Shown here piece after piece: positions 51,471 to 63,770 of a stretch of 64,000 nucleotides of DNA. The translations under genes and the position numbers were made by a program. Below the pieces are notes generated by a model. The model was not told where the DNA came from and did no database searches. It was given only the letters and a program-made list of their open reading frames with translations. Numbering within the stretch: position 1 is the stretch's first letter; the number at the start of each line of letters is the position of its first letter. This stretch comes from an uncultured Collinsella sp. (GTDB lineage Bacteria; Actinomycetota; Coriobacteriia; Coriobacteriales; Coriobacteriaceae): NCBI GenBank assembly GCA_959027945.1, contig CAUFRO010000001.1, forward strand, positions 1 through 64,000, given 5' to 3'.

Positions 51471-51896
51471 ATGAAGCAGGGTATCCATCCCCAGTATGTC
51501 GAGTGCACGGTGACGTGCTCCTGCGGCAACACCTTCAAGACGCACGCTACCGTGTCCGAGATGAAGGTTGAGCTTTGCAACGAGTGCCACCCGTTCTACA
51601 CCGGCCAGCAGAAGTTCGTCGACACCGGTGGACGCGTCCAGCGCTTCGCCGACAAGTTCGGTGGCGCCGCTGCCGCCCAGCTCAAGAAGGCCGAGGAGGC
51701 CAAGGCTGCCAAGGCTGCCAAGGCTGCTGAGGCCGAGGCCGCTCGCAAGGCCGCCGCTGAGGCTAAGGCTGCCGAGAAGGCTAAGCGTGCCGCTAAGTTC
51801 GCCGAGGAGGCTGCCAAGCAGGCCGCCGAGGCTCCCGCAGAGGCTCCCGTCGAGGAGGCCGCTGCCGAGGCCGAGACCACCGAGGCTGCTGAGTAA
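51471..51896 (+). CDS. rpmE: 50S ribosomal protein L31 with Ala/Lys/Glu-rich tail
   Basis: 141 aa, about twice the usual 70. Residues 1-~68 are zinc-type L31 ([13 protein letters not shown] and [14 protein letters not shown] with four Cys). The rest is a helical, charged Ala-rich tail ([19 protein letters not shown] onward, acidic at the end), likely a long helix or coiled coil on the ribosome surface. Monocistronic with its own promoter and terminator. Confidence 0.95.
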   Translation: MKQGIHPQYVECTVTCSCGNTFKTHATVSEMKVELCNECHPFYTGQQKFVDTGGRVQRFADKFGGAAAAQLKKAEEAKAAKAAKAAEAEAARKAAAEAKAAEKAKRAAKFAEEAAKQAAEAPAEAPVEEAAAEAETTEAAE

Positions 51897-51930
51897 ATAG
51901 CTCGCCGCGGAATCACTCGCATTCATGGCA

Positions 51931-51972
51931 TGAGGGCCGTGCATCCATTTGGGTGCGCGGCCCTTTTCTTTT
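51931..51972 (+). terminator. Terminator of rpmE
   Basis: AGGGCCG...CGGCCCT stem with inner GCATCC/GGGTGC pairing and TTTTCTTTTTA following. Confidence 0.8.
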
Positions 51973-51973
51973 T

Positions 51974-52012
51974 ATTGGTGCAAGCTAACCTGTCCCCGTG
52001 GCACCAAATGGC
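51974..52012. repeat. 39-bp ATTGGTGCA repeat, second copy
   Basis: ATTGGTGCAAGCTAACCTGT ... GCACCAAATGGC, matching 38482-38520 in length and ends, with TTGGTGC/GCACCAA inverted arms. A further CCTGTCCCATTG fragment follows near 52054. The stretch to secA holds no gene. Confidence 0.65.
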
Positions 52013-52203
52013 AGAGAGACGGCGTTTGCTCAGATAAAACTTGCCAAAATAAACCTGTCCCATTGTGGCAGGTTGGTCATAGTTATTACGTGGCGGTCGA
52101 GGTCGACCGTATAGGCCGCGTCCTGTTTGGCTAAAGTACATTTATCTGTGTTTAACTCGCCCGAGGCTGCATGGCGTGGGCGATGGCCAAAAAGGAAAAC
52201 CAC

Positions 52204-55010
<2,807 letters not shown>

Positions 55011-55011
<1 letters not shown>

Positions 55012-56159
55012 TGGCAGAGGCTTTAGAGGTAACGCCCGCCGAGCTGGACGCGTTTGCGGACCGGCTCGGCGAGGTCGAGTCGTATCTCCATCTGGACGAG
55101 AAGCGCACCCGCGTGACCGAGCTCGAGGCCAAAAGCGTGGCTCCCGGCTTTTGGGATGACGCCGATGCCGCCCGCGCCACCATGGAGGAGATCGCGCGCG
55201 CTAAGGAGGATATCGCTGCCGTGGATACCGCGCGCGGCGAGCTTTCCGATGCCCGCGCGGCGCTGGAACTTGCCGAGGAGATGGGGGATGGCCCCGACGC
55301 CGCTGCATTGCGCGAGGAAGCTGCCGCTACGGCAGAGCGCCTTGCCCGTGCCATCGACGAGCTTGAGCTTTCGAGCTGGTTTACCGGTGAGTTCGATCAC
55401 GGCGATGCCATTGTGACCATCAAGCCCGGACAGGGTGGCCTGGAGGCCCAGGACTGGACCTTCATGCTCTTTAAGATGTACATGAAGTACTGTCAGCGCC
55501 GCGGCTGGAAGGTCACCATCAACGACTGTCCCGCGGCCGAAGTCATCGGCATCGACCGCGCGACCTTTACCGTCGAGGGCAAGGACGCGTTCGGTATGCT
55601 GCGCGCCGAGGCCGGTGTACACCGCTTGGTGCGCATTAGCCCCACCGACGACAAGAAGCGTCGCCAGACCACGTTTGCCGGCGTCGAGGTCATCCCCGTG
55701 CTGCCCGACGATATCGATATCGAGATCAGCCCCGACGATATCCGCGTGGACGTGTACCACGCGAGCGGCCCGGGCGGTCAGGGCGTCAACACCACCGACT
55801 CCGCCGTGCGCGTGACGCATTTTCCCAGCGGCATTGTGGTCACCTGCCAAAATGAGCGCAGTCAGATTCAAAACAAGGCCGCGTGCATGCAAATCCTTAA
55901 GGCTCGCCTGTACGAGATTGAGCTCGAGAAGCGCGCCGAGGCGCTCGATGAGATTCGCGGACCTAAGACCACGATTGGTTTTGGCAACCAGATTCGCAGC
56001 TACGTGCTCTACCCGTACCAGATGGTCAAAGACCTGCGTTCGGGTGTGGAGACCAGCAACGTCGAGGCCGTTCTTGACGATGGTGACCTGGATCCGTTTG
56101 TGATCGGCTACCATCGTTGGGCAACCGGCAATGCCGATGCGGAAACGCCGGACGCATAA
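55011..56159 (+). CDS. prfB: Peptide chain release factor 2, no frameshift, SPT tripeptide
   Basis: 382 aa. Terminates translation at UGA/UAA. The hydrolysis motif GGQ is at about 255-257 in ASGPGGQGVNTTDSAV. The codon-recognition tripeptide, SPF in known RF2s (E. coli, B. subtilis), reads SPT at about 210-212 (VRISPTDDKKRRQTTF). The gene is open from ATG through the position where many bacteria carry an in-frame UGA frameshift (ESYLHLDEK here), so there is no autoregulatory frameshift. Overlaps secA by one base. Confidence 0.94.
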
Positions 56160-56283
56160 GTCGCTGGATGGCTTCGGCCGTGGCAAAACCCATCGGTTGG
56201 ACGGGTTCGCATCCAGAATAAACCCAGCACAGGGGTGGTTTTTGTCCGGCGAATCGCTAGAATCGAATAGAGTAAGAAGTTCA

Positions 56284-56311
56284 AAGCGCATCCGTTTGGG
56301 TGCGCTTTTTT
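56284..56311 (+). terminator. Terminator of secA-prfB
   Basis: AAGCGCATCC-GTTT-GGGTGCGCTT followed by TTTT; about 125 nt after prfB, immediately before the yitT ribosome site. Confidence 0.85.
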
Positions 56312-56323
56312 GAGGGAGGTAGC

Positions 56324-57214
56324 ATGGCATATCGTCTGGACATCAAGCGCATTCTTTCGATGAACTTCTTCCACGACCTGCCCCAGATTATGCTGGGGTG
56401 CGCCCTGGCAGCCGTCGCGACCGACCTGTTTTTGATCCCTAATGGCCTCGCTGCCGGCGGCGTTACAGGTCTTGCCACCATTATCCAGGCGGTCGGCGCC
56501 TCGCACGGCGTGTCGCTTCCCGTCGGCATCCAGACTATCGTGATGAACGCCTTGCTGCTGCTGGTGGTTATGCGCGCGGGCGGTATGTTCTATGTGGTGC
56601 AGACGGCGACGGGCTTTGTGCTGCTGGGCTTTTTCACCGACCTGTTTGCCCCGTTTGTGGCACCGCTAGCCCATGCCGACCTGATGCTGCCGGCCATGTG
56701 GGGCGGTATCGTTACGGGCATTGGCTACGGCATGGTGCTGCGTGCCGGCGCCAATACCGGTGGTTCTGACACCATCGGCCAGATTATCTCGCGCAATACG
56801 TCACTGCCGGTGGGCTCAACCGTCATGGCGATCGATGTTGCCGTGTGCGCCTTGTCGGCCCCGGTGTTCTCGATCGAAAACGCGCTGTACGCCGGCCTTT
56901 CGATGGTCATTAGTGGTTATGTGATCGATGCCGTGGTCGATGGCGGCAACAAGCGCCGTATGGTGCTCATCATCTCGGACAATTTCCCCGATATTGCGGC
57001 CGACATCATGTACGGCCTGGGCCGCGGCTGCACCAAGTTTAGGGCGACCGGCATGTATTCGGGCGCCGAGAAGCCGGTGATCATGGTGATTGTGAGCCGT
57101 CGTGAGCTCAACACCCTTAAGACCATCGTGCGCGAACGCGATCCGCACGCCATCGTGACCGTTGCCGATGTCACGGAAACCTTCGGCGAGGGCTTTAAGG
57201 ACATCAGCGCGTAG
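56324..57214 (+). CDS. YitT-family membrane protein
   Basis: About 296 aa. Five or six membrane helices (residues ~20-200; NGLAAGGVTGLATIIQ and GANTGGSDTIGQIIS are the YitT repeats) and a C-terminal DUF2179 domain (GCTKFRATGMYSGAEKPVIM). Function of the family is unproven, possibly transport. GGGAGG fixes ATG 56324 inside a longer frame. Confidence 0.9.
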   Translation: MAYRLDIKRILSMNFFHDLPQIMLGCALAAVATDLFLIPNGLAAGGVTGLATIIQAVGASHGVSLPVGIQTIVMNALLLLVVMRAGGMFYVVQTATGFVLLGFFTDLFAPFVAPLAHADLMLPAMWGGIVTGIGYGMVLRAGANTGGSDTIGQIISRNTSLPVGSTVMAIDVAVCALSAPVFSIENALYAGLSMVISGYVIDAVVDGGNKRRMVLIISDNFPDIAADIMYGLGRGCTKFRATGMYSGAEKPVIMVIVSRRELNTLKTIVRERDPHAIVTVADVTETFGEGFKDISA

Positions 57215-57422
57215 GATTGAGCGGGACCGCATCCAAAAGACGTTCACATTGATAAACCGTTTCATCAGGGCGTCTGCCTGCTCAATTGTTCAAATACTGA
57301 TAAAAACTCTGGTAAAGCCTTCACTTTCCCGCATAATGGATGGCGTACGTGCATCGCGGCCGGGCTGGGACTACCTTCTGTGCCGTGCGCATCTTGTCTA
57401 AAGAGGATGAAAGGAAGGCACA

Positions 57423-58253
57423 ATGAGCGACGAAGAGCTCAAAAAGGTTGCCAACGAGGTAAGGAAGGGCATCGTCACCGGCGTGCACGCTGCCAAGTCC
57501 GGCCATCCGGGCGGTTCGCTCGGCGCTGCCGACATCATGACCTATCTGTACTTTGAGGAAATGAACGTCGACCCGGCCGATCCCCGCAAGGCCGACCGCG
57601 ATCGCTTTGTGCTTTCCAAGGGCCACTGCGCGCCTGGTCTGTACGCCGTGCTCGCCGAGCGCGGGTTCTTCCCCAAGGAGGATCTCGAGACGCTGCGCCA
57701 CATCGGCAGCCACCTGCAGGGTCATCCCAACATGAACGACACCCCGGGTGTCGACATGTCCACCGGTTCGCTCGGCCAAGGCATCTCCGCCGCCGTCGGG
57801 ATGGCGCTCGCCGCCAAGCACTGGGGCGATGACTATCGTACCTACGCCCTGCTGGGTGACGGCGAGAGCGAGGAGGGCCAGGTCTGGGAGGCGGCCATGT
57901 TTGCCGGCAACCAGCAGCTCGACAACCTCTGCGTGATCGTCGACCACAACGGCCTGCAGATCGACGGCCCCGTCGAGGAGGTCAACGACCCCATGCCGCT
58001 CGCCGACAAGTTCCGCGCCTTCAAGTTCCACGTGGTGGAGCTCGCCGACGGCAACGACTTCGACCAGATCCGCGCCGCCTTCGCCGAGGCCCGAGCCACC
58101 AAGGGCAAGCCGACCGCCATTATCGCCGAGACCATGAAGGGCAAGGGCGTCTCCTTTATGGAGAACCAGGTGGGCTGGCACGGTAAGGCCCCCAACGATG
58201 AACAGTTTGAGCAGGCCATGGCAGAGCTCACGGCCGCCGGAGAGGAGCTCTAG
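57423..58253 (+). CDS. Transketolase, N-terminal subunit
   Basis: 276 aa, the thiamine-diphosphate-binding half of a split transketolase (pentose phosphate pathway). SGHPGGSLGAADI, SKGHCAPGLYAVLAE and GDGESEEGQVWEAAMFAGN with the DHNGLQIDG loop bind ThDP and metal. AGGAAGG upstream. The other half follows after one base. Confidence 0.95.
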   Translation: MSDEELKKVANEVRKGIVTGVHAAKSGHPGGSLGAADIMTYLYFEEMNVDPADPRKADRDRFVLSKGHCAPGLYAVLAERGFFPKEDLETLRHIGSHLQGHPNMNDTPGVDMSTGSLGQGISAAVGMALAAKHWGDDYRTYALLGDGESEEGQVWEAAMFAGNQQLDNLCVIVDHNGLQIDGPVEEVNDPMPLADKFRAFKFHVVELADGNDFDQIRAAFAEARATKGKPTAIIAETMKGKGVSFMENQVGWHGKAPNDEQFEQAMAELTAAGEEL

Positions 58254-58254
58254 G

Positions 58255-59196
58255 ATGGCAGACGTCAAGAAAATCGCCACGCGCGTAAGCTACGGCGAGG
58301 CCCTCGTCGAGCTCGCCAACGAGCACGATGACTTTGTGGTCCTCGACGCCGACCTGGCCGCCGCCACGCAGACCGGCAAGTTCAAGGCGGCCTGCCCCGA
58401 CCGCTTCTTCGATGTGGGCATTGCCGAGAGCAACCTGATGGGTGTTGCCGCCGGTATCGCAACCACCGGCCGCGTCGCCTTCGCGAGCACCTTTGCCATG
58501 TTCGCCGCTGGCCGCGCCTTTGAGCAGGTCCGCAACTCCATCGGCTACCCGCACCTTAACGTTAAGATTGGTGCCACGCACGCCGGCATCTCGGTGGGCG
58601 AGGACGGCGCTACTCACCAGTGCTGCGAGGATATCGCCCTGATGCGTGTCATCCCCGGCATGACCGTGATCGTTCCCGCCGACGACGTCGAGGCTCGTGC
58701 CGTGACGCGTGCCGCCTACGAGTGCGACGGCCCCGTCTACATGCGCTTTGCCCGCCTGGCCTCGCCGGTCATCAACGACCCCGAGACCTACAAGTTCGAG
58801 GTTGGCAAGGGCATCATCATGCGCGAGGGTGCCGACGTCACCATCATCGCCTGCGGCCTGATGGTCGGCGAGGCCCTCGAGGCTGCCGAGCAGCTCGCTG
58901 CCGAGGGCATCGATGCCGAGGTCATCAACATGCACACCATCAAGCCCATCGACGCCGACCTGATCGTCAAGAGCGCCACCAAGACCGGCCACGTCGTGAC
59001 CGTCGAGGAGCACTCCGTGATCGGTGGCCTGGGCAGCGCCGTCGCCGACGTCCTGTGCGAGCAGTGCCCGACGCCGCTTAAGAAGATCGGCGTCAATGAC
59101 ACCTTTGGCGAGTCCGGCCCGGGTGCCGAGCTCCTGCACAAGTACGGCCTGGACGCCGCCAACATCGTGGCAACCACCAAGGAGTTCTTGGCGTAA
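58255..59196 (+). CDS. Transketolase, C-terminal subunit
   Basis: About 313 aa, pyrimidine-binding and C-terminal domains. DADLAAATQTGKF, the FDVGIAESNLMGVAAG Glu that activates ThDP, and EEHSVIGGLGSAVADVLCEQ. ATG 58255 lies 1 bp after the N-subunit stop; the frame is open further upstream but overlapping. The two halves form one enzyme. Confidence 0.95.
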   Translation: MADVKKIATRVSYGEALVELANEHDDFVVLDADLAAATQTGKFKAACPDRFFDVGIAESNLMGVAAGIATTGRVAFASTFAMFAAGRAFEQVRNSIGYPHLNVKIGATHAGISVGEDGATHQCCEDIALMRVIPGMTVIVPADDVEARAVTRAAYECDGPVYMRFARLASPVINDPETYKFEVGKGIIMREGADVTIIACGLMVGEALEAAEQLAAEGIDAEVINMHTIKPIDADLIVKSATKTGHVVTVEEHSVIGGLGSAVADVLCEQCPTPLKKIGVNDTFGESGPGAELLHKYGLDAANIVATTKEFLA

Positions 59197-59251
59197 GGCG
59201 GTCTGCTTTGGCCTTAACTTGAGAGCCGCTTTTCGCATTGGGCAATGAACA

Positions 59252-59292
59252 AGCCGGGGCGCCTTCCATATGGAGGGCACTCCGGCTTTGTG
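59252..59292 (+). terminator. Terminator of the transketolase genes
   Basis: AAGCCGG...CCGGCTT with an inner GCGCCTTCC/GGAGGGC pairing and a TTTG end. Nothing recognised in the following 59293-59487. Confidence 0.65.
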
Positions 59293-59487
59293 TTTGGAGA
59301 CGGCAGGGAAAGAAGCTAGAGAGGTTTTACGGTCGGGGCCAGGGCGCAGTTGCGCAACATTCAGCCCTAAACCCTAACAGCCAGAGGCGAATCGGAGAGG
59401 ATTTCGCCCTGAAATGCGATGGCATGCATCCACTCGAAGGCTCGCTGATTCACGCATCCTTGGCGGCAACGGCCCTCCTTGACATCA

Positions 59488-60741
59488 TCAGGCAACCTGA
59501 TGGCGTTTGAACGTCCTTATCGCGAGAGCAATGCCCGTCGCGAAAAGCAGGAGGTAGAAAGCGGCGAGGAACACGGGCAGCTCGACCACGACAGGGCCTA
59601 TGGCATACGAGACCATGCCGAAGAGGTTGAGGGGGTTCAGTGCGTCGTAGGGGAACAGGTAGATGACGCGGTTCGCGATGCTGCTCGTCATCGTCGGCAC
59701 GAAGATCGGAATCAAGATGAGAGCGACGCCGACTGCGAGGATTCCCATGGGGCTGTCTATCTTGGCTGACAGTGCGAGCACTATCCCAAGGAGGGCGAGG
59801 GTTGCGAGATACCCGACGAGGCAGCATATGAGGGCGGCGGCTGACAGGCTTATGCCGTAGGTGCATGTGATGTTGTAGATCTGGATGGGTAGACCTGCGC
59901 CGTCGGCTCCGTAGAAGACGAGCGTTATTGCCAGGAAGACGAGTGTGAAGACCCAGTATATGGCGCTTGCCGCGATCATAGAGGCCGCCGCCTTCGCGCG
60001 CCCGAGCCTTGATTTGCCGAACTTGGTGGACAGCAGGATGGCGTCGGTTTTGGCCCGGTACTCCCCGTTGAACACCGATGCGCACGTTATCACGACTGCG
60101 AGCATCGCGAATATGAGGAACTGGGCGAGGTTGAGGAAGTCCTCCCATCCTCCTGCGTATCCGTACTCGATGGGCGTTTGCATGCCTTGCGCCCTCTCGC
60201 TCCAGAACGCCCTCTCATCGTCGTTGTACGAGAGGGCCCCGTTCGCGTCGAGCCCGGAGGCTATCTTCGAGCGGACTCGCCCGTAGAGGTCGACGGTGCC
60301 AGTCGTGTCGATAGCGGCTGCCGCGGACACGGGCATCTGGTAGCCTTGCATCCAAGGGCTTGTCAGCAGCGCCATGAGGGCGCCGTTCTTCGCGCTGAAC
60401 TCCCAGTACTCGTTCGCCTTCTCCCCGTAGGGCTTCCTGTCCGTCCTGTACTCTTCCTTGACCTCGCCGTCCGGACCGACGAACTCCTTGAACTCGCGGA
60501 GCGCCTCGGTGGCCTCCTCGTCGGTGATGGGGCCTGCGAGCGCTTCCGTGTTTGCCTTTATCTGGGCGATGGCGGCAGTGCCTTCGAATTCGGTGCCCAT
60601 CTCCTTGGGGTCGAGGGCGTACTGGGACGTTATGTTGAAGAAGGCTATGACCGCGACCAGCGCCAGGACGGCTGCTATGGAAACCTGCGAGACGCGCCTT
60701 GAGAGCATCTTCTTGAGCTCGTATCTGATGAGGCTACCCAC
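59488..60741 (-). CDS. ABC-2 type permease
   Basis: About 417 aa. One N-terminal helix (near 18-40), a long extracytoplasmic segment to ~170, then five or six helices to the end. GTG 60741 has AAGGAG 6 nt upstream; the longer frame overlaps the ATPase. It follows the ATPase gene (8-bp overlap) and is last in the sigma-factor operon. Substrate not predictable; antibiotic or lipid export is common for this class. Confidence 0.82.
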   Translation of the reverse strand: MGSLIRYELKKMLSRRVSQVSIAAVLALVAVIAFFNITSQYALDPKEMGTEFEGTAAIAQIKANTEALAGPITDEEATEALREFKEFVGPDGEVKEEYRTDRKPYGEKANEYWEFSAKNGALMALLTSPWMQGYQMPVSAAAAIDTTGTVDLYGRVRSKIASGLDANGALSYNDDERAFWSERAQGMQTPIEYGYAGGWEDFLNLAQFLIFAMLAVVITCASVFNGEYRAKTDAILLSTKFGKSRLGRAKAAASMIAASAIYWVFTLVFLAITLVFYGADGAGLPIQIYNITCTYGISLSAAALICCLVGYLATLALLGIVLALSAKIDSPMGILAVGVALILIPIFVPTMTSSIANRVIYLFPYDALNPLNLFGMVSYAIGPVVVELPVFLAAFYLLLFATGIALAIRTFKRHQVA

Positions 60742-61681
60742 GGCGCGCTCCTTTCCTGCGTGCGATTGCGTCCCGTCCCGCTTCCGCTTTCGTCCGCGAA
60801 ACCGGCAGGCCCCCGGACTGCTCCTGGAAGAGGTAGAGGTAGACGTCCTCCAGCGTCGGCTCCACGGCGCGCGCGCTCGGATGCGGGCGCTGCTGCGCCA
60901 CCACGCGAACAATGGCAGAGCCGTCCTGGGCGTAGTGGATGTTGCCCACCGTGAGCGATGCCGACATGGCGTCTGCCTCCCTCGGGGCGACAGTGCACTC
61001 CCAGACGCATCCCCTGATGTCCCCTGTGATCTCGTCGACCGTGCCCGTCGTGATGATGCCGCCAGCGCGCATCACGAGGATCTCGTCGGCGATGTACTCC
61101 ACATCAGAGACGATGTGCGTGGAAAGGATGACGATCTTGTCTTGGGCGAGAGAGGATATGAGGTTGCGGAAGCGGACGCGCTCCTTGGGGTCGAGCCCTG
61201 CGGTGGGCTCGTCGAGCACGAGGACAGACGGGTCGTTGAGCACCGCCTGGGCGATGCCGAGCCGCTGCTTCATGCCGCCGGAGAAGGTCTTGACCTTCCG
61301 CTTTGCGGCCTCTGCGAGACCGACAACTCCCAGGAGTTCGCGCGTACGCACTTTCGCCTGCTGCGCGGTGAGCCCCTTGAGCGATGCCAGGTACATCATG
61401 AAATCGCAGGCCGTGAAGTCCGGGTAGTAGCCGAAGTCCTGGGGCAGGTACCCGAGGCGCGCCCGATAGCCGTCGCCAAGCTGGTCTATGGGGGTGCCCC
61501 CGAACAACACGCTTCCCGATGTCGGCCTCATGACGTCGCATATCATGCGCATGAGCGTGGTCTTGCCTGCGCCGTTGGCCCCGAGTAGGCCGTAGACGCC
61601 GGGCGTGAAGCTGAAGCTCACGCGGTCGACGGCGATATGGCTGCCGAACTGCTTGGTGAGCCTGTCAAGCCTGAGTTCCAT
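60734..61681 (-). CDS. ABC transporter ATP-binding protein
   Basis: About 315 aa. Walker A GANGAGKTT near residue 36, signature FSGGMKQRLG near 134, Walker B VLVLDEP near 154, and a C-terminal extension with VAREADAM-like sequence used by ABC-2 exporters. ATG 61681 has AAGGA upstream. Downstream of a membrane protein and sigma factor, upstream of its permease. Confidence 0.92.
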   Translation of the reverse strand: MELRLDRLTKQFGSHIAVDRVSFSFTPGVYGLLGANGAGKTTLMRMICDVMRPTSGSVLFGGTPIDQLGDGYRARLGYLPQDFGYYPDFTACDFMMYLASLKGLTAQQAKVRTRELLGVVGLAEAAKRKVKTFSGGMKQRLGIAQAVLNDPSVLVLDEPTAGLDPKERVRFRNLISSLAQDKIVILSTHIVSDVEYIADEILVMRAGGIITTGTVDEITGDIRGCVWECTVAPREADAMSASLTVGNIHYAQDGSAIVRVVAQQRPHPSARAVEPTLEDVYLYLFQEQSGGLPVSRTKAEAGRDAIARRKGARRG

Positions 61682-61729
61682 GTTCGTTCCTTGTCCTTCG
61701 TTCGATGTTGCAGGCATGCAGGAGGAGAG

Positions 61730-62515
61730 CTAGAGCGCCGCCTTTGACGGGCGTGGCGAGAGGCCGCCTGAGACGCAGCGTATGAGCCTTGACGCCTCCA
61801 GGGCGGCGAGCGCCATGGAGGCCATGAGCGCCGTGACCCATACGGCGAGAGACGCGCCCTCGTACCAGAGGGGGAACGCCGTGCTCAGCAGCCAGAGCGC
61901 TGCGAGTACGGACATCGCAGGGGCGACGCTGGCGACGAGCGAGTTGCCCGGCAGACGGCGCGCCGCATAGAAGCAGGCGGCACACGAGCAGAAGAACGGC
62001 GTGCATGCGTACAGCAGTACGCGAAGCGCGTCGATCCCCGCGAGCGTTGGCACTGCCGCAACGGAGAGCGTAATCCAAAGCACGTCGGCAAGGCCGAAAA
62101 GCAAAAGCCTGCTCGCCAACACTTGCACGCAGCTGAACCGGCACGAGTACTCCATCTCGCAGACGCGGGTCTCGAAGCTCTTGAATACCGATGGTGCCGC
62201 TATGGCAACCGAGAGGGCCGATGCCGCCATGACGACGACGGGACTTCCCGAGCGCGGGCCGATCACGCCGACGAGAACGAGCATGCATGCCAGAAGCGCG
62301 ATCTGGAGCATCCATGCCCAGGGACGCACGAACCGGACCTGGCTCGCGACGAACCGCCAGAGCGGGATGTAATCCGCCTCCCTCGCGCCTCCGCAGGCGC
62401 GAGCCGCCTCTGCTTCCACGAGCAGCAAGGTGCGCTTGCGCGCCGAGGCATCGGGGGATGCCGCGTCGGCGGCGTAGTAGCTCCTCAGCGCATCCTTTAG
62501 CTTCGAGTCATCCAT
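61730..62515 (-). CDS. Six-helix membrane protein, possible sigma-factor partner
   Basis: 261 aa. A soluble N-terminus (about 1-55, MDDSKLKDALRSYYAADA) precedes about six membrane helices (near 68-105, 128-150, 160-185, 195-240). This is the layout of membrane anti-sigma or sigma-partner proteins encoded beside ECF factors. It overlaps the sigma gene by 8 bp. No family recognised with confidence. Confidence 0.6.
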   Translation of the reverse strand: MDDSKLKDALRSYYAADAASPDASARKRTLLLVEAEAARACGGAREADYIPLWRFVASQVRFVRPWAWMLQIALLACMLVLVGVIGPRSGSPVVVMAASALSVAIAAPSVFKSFETRVCEMEYSCRFSCVQVLASRLLLFGLADVLWITLSVAAVPTLAGIDALRVLLYACTPFFCSCAACFYAARRLPGNSLVASVAPAMSVLAALWLLSTAFPLWYEGASLAVWVTALMASMALAALEASRLIRCVSGGLSPRPSKAAL

Positions 62516-63044
62516 TGCCTTCTCCCATCAGTTCCTTGAGCCTGCTGAGCGCGCGCCGCTCGATTCGATAGAGAGCGAACCTCGACTTCCCCGTCACGGC
62601 GGAGATATCGGACATAGGCAGGTCCTGGCCGTAGCGAAGCTCGATGACCTCGCGCTCCTCTTCCGTAAGGCGGGCGAGGGCACCCGCCATGGTCAGCCGT
62701 CCGTCCATGTCTGCATGCCGCACGTCAGGAATTGTCTGCACATCGTCCTCGTCCAAGGCACCAACCGGTCTCTGACCTCGGTAGAAGTCGGCACAGACAT
62801 TGCGCGCGCAGGCGTAGAGATACGCAAGGGGCTTTCCATGCTCGGCGTATAGCGCATCGCTCCGCACGAGCCGAAGGAACACCTCCTGCGTCACGTCTTG
62901 GGCATCCTCTTTCGAGGGGAGCCTTCGCGCGCAGTAGCGGTATACCTTGTCGTAGTGCTCCTCTGCGAAGCGCCCTACCAAAGAGTCGTTCTCGCGGCCT
63001 GGCGCGTCCGCCCTGCCGTTGCTGCCGTATGGAAAGCTATGCAT
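62508..63044 (-). CDS. ECF-type RNA polymerase sigma factor
   Basis: 178 aa. Sigma region 2 (YRYCARRLPSKEDAQDVTQE, LAYLYACARNVCADFYRG) and region 4 with its HTH (LTEEEREVIELRYGQDLPMS, RFALYRIERRALSRL); region 3 absent, as in ECF factors. GGAGGTGAG ahead of the ATG. First gene of the operon with the membrane protein and an ABC exporter, so it likely turns on its own transporter under envelope or antimicrobial stress (inference). Confidence 0.9.
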   Translation of the reverse strand: MHSFPYGSNGRADAPGRENDSLVGRFAEEHYDKVYRYCARRLPSKEDAQDVTQEVFLRLVRSDALYAEHGKPLAYLYACARNVCADFYRGQRPVGALDEDDVQTIPDVRHADMDGRLTMAGALARLTEEEREVIELRYGQDLPMSDISAVTGKSRFALYRIERRALSRLKELMGEGNG

Positions 63045-63123
63045 TCTCTTCCCTCACCTCCTATAGGGCATAACGTGGTTTGGCGCCGGGATGTGCGCGG
63101 AATTTTGATATTTACGTCCCATT

Positions 63124-63312
63124 TTGTATCCATGCGGCAGCCCTGTGAGTGGCGGGCATTTCACTGAATTCCAGCATGTCAGGGATGATGGCTGGGATAT
63201 TAATGGGGTTAGGGTGCATCCAGAGCTTATTGCATCGGGCGGCTTGAGCGTTTTCGGAGAAGAGATTGGGCGGTTTATGCGAGAGTATTTAAGAGGTGGC
63301 ACCGCTCATTAG
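63124..63312 (+). CDS. Possible short ORF or gene remnant
   Basis: 62 codons from a TTG without a ribosome site; residues such as HPELIASGGLSVFGEEIGRF and FMREYLRGG look protein-like. It may be the tail of a lost gene. The rest of 63045-63378 shows nothing else. Confidence 0.3.
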   Translation: MYPCGSPVSGGHFTEFQHVRDDGWDINGVRVHPELIASGGLSVFGEEIGRFMREYLRGGTAH

Positions 63313-63378
63313 AAAACCCTAACGTCAGACGAGTATCAGTCTGAGTGGTCTAGGTACAGAATTAAATTGATCTTAAAA

Positions 63379-63403
63379 GTCAATATTGACCTCAGAGGTC
63401 AAT
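63379..63403. promoter_or_regulatory. Palindromic operator candidate of higBA
   Basis: GTCAATATTGAC (63379-63390) overlaps ATTGACCTC-A-GAGGTCAAT (63385-63403), both perfect palindromes, 31-55 bp before the toxin ATG. This is the usual place for HigA autoregulation. Confidence 0.55.
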
Positions 63404-63433
63404 TGCAATATCCTTCTATCAAAGGAGGTGGCG

Positions 63434-63748
63434 ATGGATATCGAATATGCAAGCAAGTCGCTGGAGAAGAGCCTTAAGGATCAGAGGGCGATAACGAGGA
63501 ACTACGGCAAGATAGCCAAGAACCTCATTCATCGTCTTTCCGATCTGCGGGTTGCGAATGACCTTTCGCAGATTACCCATCTGCCGCCGCCGCGCAGGCA
63601 CAAGCTGACCGGCAACTTTGAGGGCTGTTGGGGAATCGACCTCAGCAAGAACATGAGACTGGTCATCCGTCCCGTCGGGGAGTTTGACCCGGATGACCTT
63701 ACGACGATCACCAGCGTCTGCATCGTGGATATTCAGGACTACCACTGA
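63434..63748 (+). CDS. higB: HigB-like toxin (RelE/ParE superfamily)
   Basis: 104 aa. LPPPRRHKLTGNFEGCWGID and MRLVIRPVGEF match HigB-type mRNA interferases. AAAGGAGG directly before ATG 63434 sets the start inside a longer frame. Toxin-first order, antitoxin 22 bp downstream, is typical of higBA. Cleavage activity is known of the family, not shown here. Confidence 0.82.
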   Translation: MDIEYASKSLEKSLKDQRAITRNYGKIAKNLIHRLSDLRVANDLSQITHLPPPRRHKLTGNFEGCWGIDLSKNMRLVIRPVGEFDPDDLTTITSVCIVDIQDYH

Positions 63749-63770
63749 GCTAGGAGAGGAGAAGATAGCT

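Noticed and set aside
51949..52134. 61-codon frame upstream of secA
   Set aside because: Runs through the rpmE terminator and an intergenic repeat.
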